From Spirochaetia bacterium (lineage in GTDB: Bacteria > Spirochaetota > Spirochaetia > B11-G9): a DNA stretch of 39,433 bases. The first letter of the stretch is position 1. Each line of letters begins with the position of its first letter. Below are positions 34,550-39,433 of this stretch, piece by piece. Position numbers and translations under genes: made by a program. The stretch is taken from the NCBI GenBank assembly GCA_029932585.1, contig JAOZPU010000010.1, positions 1-39,433 of the forward strand. The letters run 5' to 3'. Under the pieces are notes generated by a model. It was not told the origin of the DNA. It did no database searches and saw only the letters and a program-made list of their open reading frames with translations.

Positions 34550-35742
34550 ATTTCATTCCTCATCTGATATAAAAGAGTTTCAAAAAGTAATTTTGTATTC
34601 TGATTGAACGATCTTTTATTTAAAATTGTAGTATGAATTAGTTCATTCCATTTTGTAAGAAGCTGTATAGACAATCCTTCTTCAAAACCAGAAGCCCCTG
34701 GTAGTTTAGTATGTAAAAGTAATAACATCTCCTCAAGAAAGACCTTTAACATATTACTTTCACTAATAATTTCAATTAATTCTGAAAAATCATCAATATT
34801 TAGTTCATTTGCATCTTGTACTGTTACAATTATTTTATTTGCATACTGTCTTAATATACTTAGATTTATTCCTTTCATTCCCATAAAATAATCGCGTAGA
34901 TTTTTAAATTCGACTGATTCATCCTTAAAAATTCGTTGTATAATAGTTTTATCTTCAGATTCTGTTCTGGATCTAAAATTATATGGTCTGACTCTGGATA
35001 AAATTGTAGGAATTATTTTATTTTTCCGGGTACTTATTAATATAAAATAGACAGATGGAGGAGGCTCTTCTATTATTTTTAATAAAGCATTTCTGGAAGC
35101 TTCACCCATACTATCAGAACCTTCAACAATAATAACCTTTGCTGTCCCTGAAAAAGTAGTATGAGACCAAAAGGTTACATTTCTAATATGACTTATGGGG
35201 ATATTATCACTACTAATATAGCTTATAATTTTCTTACAAATTTTTCCTGAATCTACTAGTAGTTTATTCAGTTTTTTTTCGTTGGGAAGTATAGCTCCAG
35301 GTTGTACTTTTTCTAATATTAATTCGATTTTTTCAAGCTCTGAACTAAGCCCTTTAAGTTTATTTTCCTGGCCTTCCCAAATTTGAGGATCAAATCTTCT
35401 TGTAAGCTTTCGTACAGCACGTATAAACTGATACTGCCCGGTAATCTGTCTATTTCTTCTTAGTACATCTCCACAGGCTTCAATCTCTTCCAGAAAATAA
35501 TGACTTCCAAGAAGAACTGTATCAGGGGAGTCAAGAACCCTATGCTGTTCACAGGATGAACAACTACAAGACCAATCACCATCTTTTTCACATGAAAGGA
35601 CTCTTGCCAACTCCAATGCTGCTGTTAACTTGCCAGTATAAACATCCCCATAAAATAGCAATGAAGAAGGCAGTTTATTATTTTTAATATCATCTCTTAA
35701 AAGTTTAACTATTTCTGAATGATATAGAATATTTTCAAACAC
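34546..35742 (-). CDS. holB: DNA polymerase III delta-prime-like clamp-loader subunit
   Basis: The 398-residue AAA+ protein fits the clamp-loader delta' family: a degenerate P-loop GDVYTGKLT (Thr/Ser after the Lys is Leu, as is common in delta'), a zinc-binding cluster (C50, C58, C60, C63), a long helical insertion (about 100-190), and ASRNALLKIIEEPPPSVYFILISTRKNKIIPTI (the clamp-loader sensor region, the SRV motif follows). The start is GTG at 35742, eight bases after the cvpA stop. It does not show the long C-terminal tail of DnaX. Confidence 0.8.
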   Translation of the reverse strand: MFENILYHSEIVKLLRDDIKNNKLPSSLLFYGDVYTGKLTAALELARVLSCEKDGDWSCSCSSCEQHRVLDSPDTVLLGSHYFLEEIEACGDVLRRNRQITGQYQFIRAVRKLTRRFDPQIWEGQENKLKGLSSELEKIELILEKVQPGAILPNEKKLNKLLVDSGKICKKIISYISSDNIPISHIRNVTFWSHTTFSGTAKVIIVEGSDSMGEASRNALLKIIEEPPPSVYFILISTRKNKIIPTILSRVRPYNFRSRTESEDKTIIQRIFKDESVEFKNLRDYFMGMKGINLSILRQYANKIIVTVQDANELNIDDFSELIEIISESNMLKVFLEEMLLLLHTKLPGASGFEEGLSIQLLTKWNELIHTTILNKRSFNQNTKLLFETLLYQMRNEI

Positions 35743-35750
35743 TTTTACTT

Positions 35751-36230
35751 TTATATCCCCTCTTCTAGAATTTTTGTACCAATAGGTATAATTTTTTCAG
35801 CTATTGATGAAGCATAGCTGTCTATAAATAAATTAGAAATATTGATAAATTGCTGAGCCTTTAGTATAAATACAATTATAACTATTAGTAAAAACCCTTC
35901 TATAAGTCCAAGAAAAAACCCAAGAGATTGATCCAGTTTTTCCAATTGTACTTTTTCAATTAACGTATTTAAAGAATTTTCAAAGATTTTAATTATTAAA
36001 TAGCTTACAAGAAAAAGACCTAAAAAAGCTATTATAATATTCCAAAATGACTGGCCTATATAATCCTGCAATAACAGAGATACTGGACGTGTAAAAACAA
36101 CCGCTATAGTTATCCCTATAATTATTGATGCCATAGACATAATTTCAGCAAGAAACCCTTTAAAAGTTGCTCTTATTGCGAGTACTAAAAGTATTATTAG
36201 ACTTACTATATCAAATGCTACTATATTCAT
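35751..36230 (-). CDS. CvpA-family membrane protein
   Basis: The 159-residue protein has four hydrophobic helices (about 8-22, 30-48, 62-80, 103-124) and a short C-terminal segment, matching CvpA, an inner-membrane protein of unclear function first linked to colicin V production and bile resistance. Its start overlaps the end of murG by 20 bases. Confidence 0.8.
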   Translation of the reverse strand: MNIVAFDIVSLIILLVLAIRATFKGFLAEIMSMASIIIGITIAVVFTRPVSLLLQDYIGQSFWNIIIAFLGLFLVSYLIIKIFENSLNTLIEKVQLEKLDQSLGFFLGLIEGFLLIVIIVFILKAQQFINISNLFIDSYASSIAEKIIPIGTKILEEGI

Positions 36231-37353
36231 TTATATATCCTATTTCTTTGTATATTATATTTACTATCTGATCGGCACTATTTCTATTACAAAGAAGTTT
36301 AACATTTTCTTCAAGTTTATTTAACTTCTTTTTATTGTTTAAAAGATTGTCAATCTCTAAAAGAAGATTTAAGGCACCTGTATCATCATCTTTTAATACT
36401 ATAGCAGCACTATTTTTTCCAAAAAAATTTGCATTACGAACCTGATCGCCCCGGGAGCTCCCAAATCCCAGGGGAATTAAAATAGAAGGTTTACCAAGGA
36501 TACCATTTTCCCAAAGAGTACCTGCACCAGCCCTTGAAACAACAATATCAGCAGCTGCAAGTATTTCAGGAAACTCTTCATGAAACAATGCAGTAGTAAT
36601 ATAATTATTAATTTCTGATTTTTTATAAGAAAACTCTCCCATTTGATGGATAATAAAATAATTCTTTGTTAGGTCATAAATAATCTCTTTAATCATATTA
36701 TTTATCTCTAAAGCTCCCTGGCTTCCACCTAAAACTAAAATTATCTTTCTATCATCTGAAATATTATACTGTTTTCTTATCTTTTCTTTACTCCTTAAGA
36801 TTTCTACACTCATAATTTCAGAACGGACAGGATTACCTGTTACCAAAAGAGTCTGGTTAGTTTTTTTATTTTCCCAATGTTCCAAAGTTTCTTTATACGC
36901 AAAAAGTATTTTTTTTGAGAATCTACCATTTATTCTTGTTGCCAAACCTGGATCCAAATCTGATTCATGTGAAATAACAGGAATTTTTAATAATTTTGCA
37001 GCTATTACAGGAGGAACTGTAACAAAACCACCTTTAGAAAATAAAATATCTGCTTTTAATTTTTTTAAAAGAAAAATAGAAACTATAAACCCAGCTATTA
37101 TTTTAAATATATCAATAAAATTTTTAATTGAAAAATATCTTCTAAATTTCCCAGCAGGTATTGAATGGAAAGATATATTGTATCTATTTAAAATTTCTCT
37201 TTCCATTCCGGAATTACTACCAATCCAGGCAACATTAAATGAAGTTTTATCTTTATCCAATAACAACTTTTCTGCAACTGCGATACCGGGAAAAACATGC
37301 CCACCAGTACCTCCGCCGGTAAATACTATTGTTTTGTAATTTTGATATTTCAT
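36211..37353 (-). CDS. murG: MurG, UDP-GlcNAc:undecaprenyl-pyrophosphoryl-MurNAc-pentapeptide transferase
   Basis: MurG adds GlcNAc to lipid I to form lipid II in peptidoglycan synthesis. The 380 residues contain GGGTGGHVFPG (13-23), the GGFVTVPPVIAAKLL segment, GGSQGALEIN near 210-220, and the donor-binding RAGAGTLWE motif near 275, all typical. It is the first gene of murG-cvpA-holB-kinase-regulator. There is no clear ribosome binding site before the ATG, and a possible TTCTAC-17-TATATT promoter lies about 20 bases upstream. Confidence 0.95.
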   Translation of the reverse strand: MKYQNYKTIVFTGGGTGGHVFPGIAVAEKLLLDKDKTSFNVAWIGSNSGMEREILNRYNISFHSIPAGKFRRYFSIKNFIDIFKIIAGFIVSIFLLKKLKADILFSKGGFVTVPPVIAAKLLKIPVISHESDLDPGLATRINGRFSKKILFAYKETLEHWENKKTNQTLLVTGNPVRSEIMSVEILRSKEKIRKQYNISDDRKIILVLGGSQGALEINNMIKEIIYDLTKNYFIIHQMGEFSYKKSEINNYITTALFHEEFPEILAAADIVVSRAGAGTLWENGILGKPSILIPLGFGSSRGDQVRNANFFGKNSAAIVLKDDDTGALNLLLEIDNLLNNKKKLNKLEENVKLLCNRNSADQIVNIIYKEIGYINEYSSI

Positions 37354-37386
37354 TTCAAAACATTAGCATAATATAATATAATTTTA

Positions 37387-37414
37387 TAGACATAACTGTA
37401 GAAAAATGTATACT
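37387..37414 (+). promoter_or_regulatory. promoter with a very short leader for the SRPBCC-like gene
   Basis: TAGACA (37387-37392), 16 bases, TATACT (37409-37414), then 17 bases to the ATG at 37432. The leader would be about 10 bases and holds no Shine-Dalgarno sequence. Confidence 0.5.
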
Positions 37415-37431
37415 AAATTTCCTCTATAACT

Positions 37432-38124
37432 ATGAAAACAATTATAATATTTTTAATTATATTTCTTATTTCAATAACCGGCAACCCTGGCCTTTACTCT
37501 GTGGAAATTAAATCTCAATTGCCAAGTAATATATTTAAATTTCAAAATGAAAGAGTTCCTTTAGATTGTTACAATCAACTGATTAATAAACCAAGTGCAA
37601 TAAAAATACGTATCTTTCAAAACAAAATAGATGACATACCAATTTTAAACGTTCTTTTTGATTTCCATGTGGTATATAAGCTTCCGATAGATCAACTATT
37701 TTCTAAAGTTCTTAACCTTAATGAGGAACAGAAAGTTTTCCCAAGGATAATATATTCAAAAGATTTAAATCCCGAAGATGGATTATGGAAACCACATTTT
37801 CAGGAAATAAAAACTCAATTTACCTTTAGTTTTTATAAAGAGAATTTTAACTATATTTTCTATAAAATACCAATACAAAACAGTGATGGATCCTTTCTTA
37901 TTAAATGGAATCTTTACGATTCTGTTGATGAAAAATTTTTGTATAATTATGGATCCTGGTATATGGAGGAAATAATAATCGATAATCAGAAATACACCTA
38001 TATTAGAAATTATATTAATTATGGTATGAAAAAATACCATTTTTATACAGAACTTGCGACAAATATTGGTGGTGCAAATGAACCTATTTCTTTCTTTAAT
38101 GCTTTAAAAAAGGCTACTCAATAG
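37432..38124 (+). CDS. secreted protein, possibly SRPBCC (START-like) fold
   Basis: The 230-residue protein has a signal peptide (hydrophobic 4-19, cleavage likely near YSV at 24). Residues about 65-220 show the rhythm of the SRPBCC/polyketide-cyclase fold: a strand-helix start FDFHVVYKLPIDQLFSKVLNLNEEQKVFP, then a series of beta strands ending in a long C-terminal helix (HFYTELATNIGG...FFNALKKA). Trp and Tyr are frequent in the strands, as in hydrophobic-ligand-binding members. The family is suggested by pattern only. It is transcribed alone and divergently from murG. Confidence 0.65.
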   Translation: MKTIIIFLIIFLISITGNPGLYSVEIKSQLPSNIFKFQNERVPLDCYNQLINKPSAIKIRIFQNKIDDIPILNVLFDFHVVYKLPIDQLFSKVLNLNEEQKVFPRIIYSKDLNPEDGLWKPHFQEIKTQFTFSFYKENFNYIFYKIPIQNSDGSFLIKWNLYDSVDEKFLYNYGSWYMEEIIIDNQKYTYIRNYINYGMKKYHFYTELATNIGGANEPISFFNALKKATQ

Positions 38125-38171
38125 CCAGCCCCCTATTTGAAAATATATATCTCTACTCTTCATACCAATAA

Positions 38172-38189
38172 TAGATCTATTAGATCTAT
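38172..38189 (+). repeat. tandem 9-bp repeat with palindromic AGATCT cores, candidate operator
   Basis: TAGATCTAT occurs twice in direct tandem (38172-38180 and 38181-38189). The first copy lies inside the 12-bp palindrome AATAGATCTATT (38170-38181), and the second contains the palindrome TAGATCTA. The repeat is about 22 bases upstream of the -35 box of the outer-membrane-like gene, a plausible site for an activator or repressor. Confidence 0.4.
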
Positions 38190-38211
38190 TTGAGATATTT
38201 CCAATATAATA

Positions 38212-38240
38212 TTGTTTTTTTGCTAAATATGTTATATTGT
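38212..38240 (+). promoter_or_regulatory. promoter of the outer-membrane-like gene
   Basis: TTGTTT (38212-38217), 17 bases, TATTGT (38235-38240). The leader is about 24 bases and contains AGGAGG, a full ribosome binding site, before the ATG at 38271. Confidence 0.5.
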
Positions 38241-38270
38241 ATATAGATTAAAATAAATACAGGAGGATTT

Positions 38271-39065
38271 ATGAAATTATATAAAAATATCTTTTTTATA
38301 CTACTAATATTATTGCTGTCTCTACCCATATTTGCAGCCCCTGAGTCTTCAGGAAAGCTTGCAGGCACAGAAACAGCATTTATTGATAACAACTACTTAA
38401 ATATTGGCTTAATGGATTCAACCTTTGATTTTTCTGAAATTGTATCAATTAAAACTAATATTGTTTTTGATATTATTGGTTTGTACAATATTGGTATTAA
38501 AGCAGGATATCATTTTAAAAATATTATGGATCTGCGAGCAGCTATAGGATATACAGGATTATACCTAAACGAAGCTCAAATGCTTACATCAATTGCAAAT
38601 GGTCTTACAGCAGAATCAGGAATTACAATTAACAGCCTTAATCTTAATATAAAGGGTCAAAAAGTCTACTTTGCTGCATCGCTGCCTTTGTACGGGTTTA
38701 ATATTAATACTAACTATGCCTTATATTTTTTAGTAGGGACTGATTCCTATTCTAAAGCTACTTTAGGATTTGAAAAAACATTATTAAACAATAAACTTTC
38801 TTTTTTTGTAAATGGAGGTATGTTTTTTAACTTACCAGTTTCAAATGCAAGTGCAGAAGCAAAGTCTGTTTATTTTAATTTGGCAGTTTCAAATTTGTAT
38901 GCAGATGGAGGAATGAGATTCTACTTTGGAGACCATTATAATATGGAAATTGGTTTTATTTATCCAGGAATAAATATGCCATTGGGTAACGATCCTGATA
39001 CAGGAGAAGCTAAGGAATTAAACCTTCCTGTTCTGCCTGTTTTTAATATTGCCTACAGGTTCTAG
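38271..39065 (+). CDS. probable outer-membrane beta-barrel protein
   Basis: The 264-residue protein has a signal peptide (KLYKNIFFILLILLLSLPIFA, cleaved near 22) and then alternating beta-type segments (for example YNIGIKAGYHF, YFAASLPLYGF, LSFFVNGGMFF, MRFYFGDHYNMEIGF), ending in FNIAYRF with a C-terminal Phe264. A terminal aromatic residue is the usual outer-membrane assembly signal. It has the strongest ribosome binding site in the window (AGGAGG), suggesting high expression. It is followed after 14 bases by a lipoprotein gene. Specific function unknown. Confidence 0.75.
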   Translation: MKLYKNIFFILLILLLSLPIFAAPESSGKLAGTETAFIDNNYLNIGLMDSTFDFSEIVSIKTNIVFDIIGLYNIGIKAGYHFKNIMDLRAAIGYTGLYLNEAQMLTSIANGLTAESGITINSLNLNIKGQKVYFAASLPLYGFNINTNYALYFLVGTDSYSKATLGFEKTLLNNKLSFFVNGGMFFNLPVSNASAEAKSVYFNLAVSNLYADGGMRFYFGDHYNMEIGFIYPGINMPLGNDPDTGEAKELNLPVLPVFNIAYRF

Positions 39066-39079
39066 GGAGATATATAAAT

Positions 39080-39433
39080 ATGAAAAACAGAAAAAAATTA
39101 GTGTTCGGCACTATTGCAGTTATGATTATGTTAATTTCTTCCTGTGGACAGGCAGGATTTGATGTTAGTTTGAATCCTAGTGATATAAAAGATATTGATT
39201 TGTCTTTGTTGCTATTAGATGCTTATATCATAAAGATTGAGACTTATATGGAAATAGGTAATTATGGAATAAATCTGGACAAATTAAAATATGATTATTC
39301 TTTTGATAATCATGGAACAAATGCTGTTAATGTTGAAGTTCGCCTATCTCTCTACGGAGAAGCAACACTAAATGATAATAATAAACTGACAGTTTTTATA
39401 TCAAAAACTGATGGATATGGAACTGCTGGTACA
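39080..39433 (+). CDS. lipoprotein, 5' part only (runs off the window)
   Basis: The frame starts at the ATG at 39080 after AGGGAGA and stays open to the end of the window, giving 118 residues. A lipobox-like MLISSC places the lipidated Cys at residue 22; LISSC-type boxes with loose consensus are common in spirochaetes. The mature part is rich in Asp and Ile and is predicted to be beta-rich (VNVEVRLSLYGEATL). No family recognised. It probably shares a transcript with the outer-membrane-like gene 14 bases upstream. Confidence 0.75.
   Translation, partial: MKNRKKLVFGTIAVMIMLISSCGQAGFDVSLNPSDIKDIDLSLLLLDAYIIKIETYMEIGNYGINLDKLKYDYSFDNHGTNAVNVEVRLSLYGEATLNDNNKLTVFISKTDGYGTAGT

Noticed and set aside
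34546-35742. Degenerate P-loop of the delta-prime-like gene as an anomaly
   Set aside because: Delta-prime subunits commonly lack a working ATP site, so this is normal for the family.
38172-38189. Tandem repeat as a CRISPR array
   Set aside because: The units are only 9 bases, directly adjacent and without spacers.
1-39433. tRNA, rRNA, insertion sequence or prophage
   Set aside because: No T-loop GGTTCGAATC-like signature, transposase, integrase, long inverted repeat or phage structural gene was recognised by eye on either strand.

Overview
This window is AT-rich and almost fully coding, with 33 predicted protein genes, no RNA gene and no gap longer than about 150 bases between genes. Several features suggest a diderm, probably anaerobic bacterium of the Spirochaetales: a LolC/LolD/LolE set, a lipoprotein with a loose spirochaete-type lipobox, a beta-barrel-like protein ending in Phe, a PEGA-domain protein, a complete Rnf complex, a PcnB-type poly(A) polymerase and a DapF relative that has lost a catalytic cysteine. 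The phylum call is inference from gene content.

Layout. (1) 1-292: the end of a plus-strand gene I do not recognise, with an in-frame stop near the window edge. (2) 300-5303, minus strand: mcsA-mcsB-clpC-rnz, a protein-quality-control operon without ctsR; its McsB has lost many active-site residues. (3) 5419-13767, minus strand: a long, tightly packed run in the order Cas2-like protein, prfB (RF2, with the classical +1 programmed frameshift), cheY-like regulator, PEGA protein, ftsY, secreted repeat protein, lolC, lolD, lolE. (4) 13845-14765, plus strand: a secreted protein with a C-terminal TPR-like region. (5) 14778-23284, minus strand: a large membrane protein, rnfCDGEAB and a GH57 glucanotransferase-like gene, linked by overlaps or short gaps. 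(6) 23423-25635, plus strand: a P-loop/Asp23-domain fusion and a secreted, catalytically degenerate peptidase-MA-like protein with repeats. (7) 25678-26811, minus strand: pcnB. (8) 26894-32008, plus strand: hisS, an HrpA-type helicase, a DapF-like pseudoenzyme and a small J-domain protein. (9) 32028-37353, minus strand: murG-cvpA-holB-sensor kinase-NtrC-type regulator. (10) 37432-39433, plus strand: a secreted SRPBCC-like protein, an outer-membrane-like protein and the start of a lipoprotein.

Themes. Three or four proteins keep a recognisable fold but have lost family-defining catalytic residues (McsB, DapF-like, peptidase-MA-like, and partly GH57). Several singly transcribed genes have good sigma70-type promoters whose -10 box lies only 6-10 bases before the start codon and have no Shine-Dalgarno sequence, which suggests leaderless or near-leaderless mRNAs. 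Genes inside operons usually have clear ribosome binding sites or overlap their upstream neighbour. I found no insertion sequence, phage gene, CRISPR array or tRNA.
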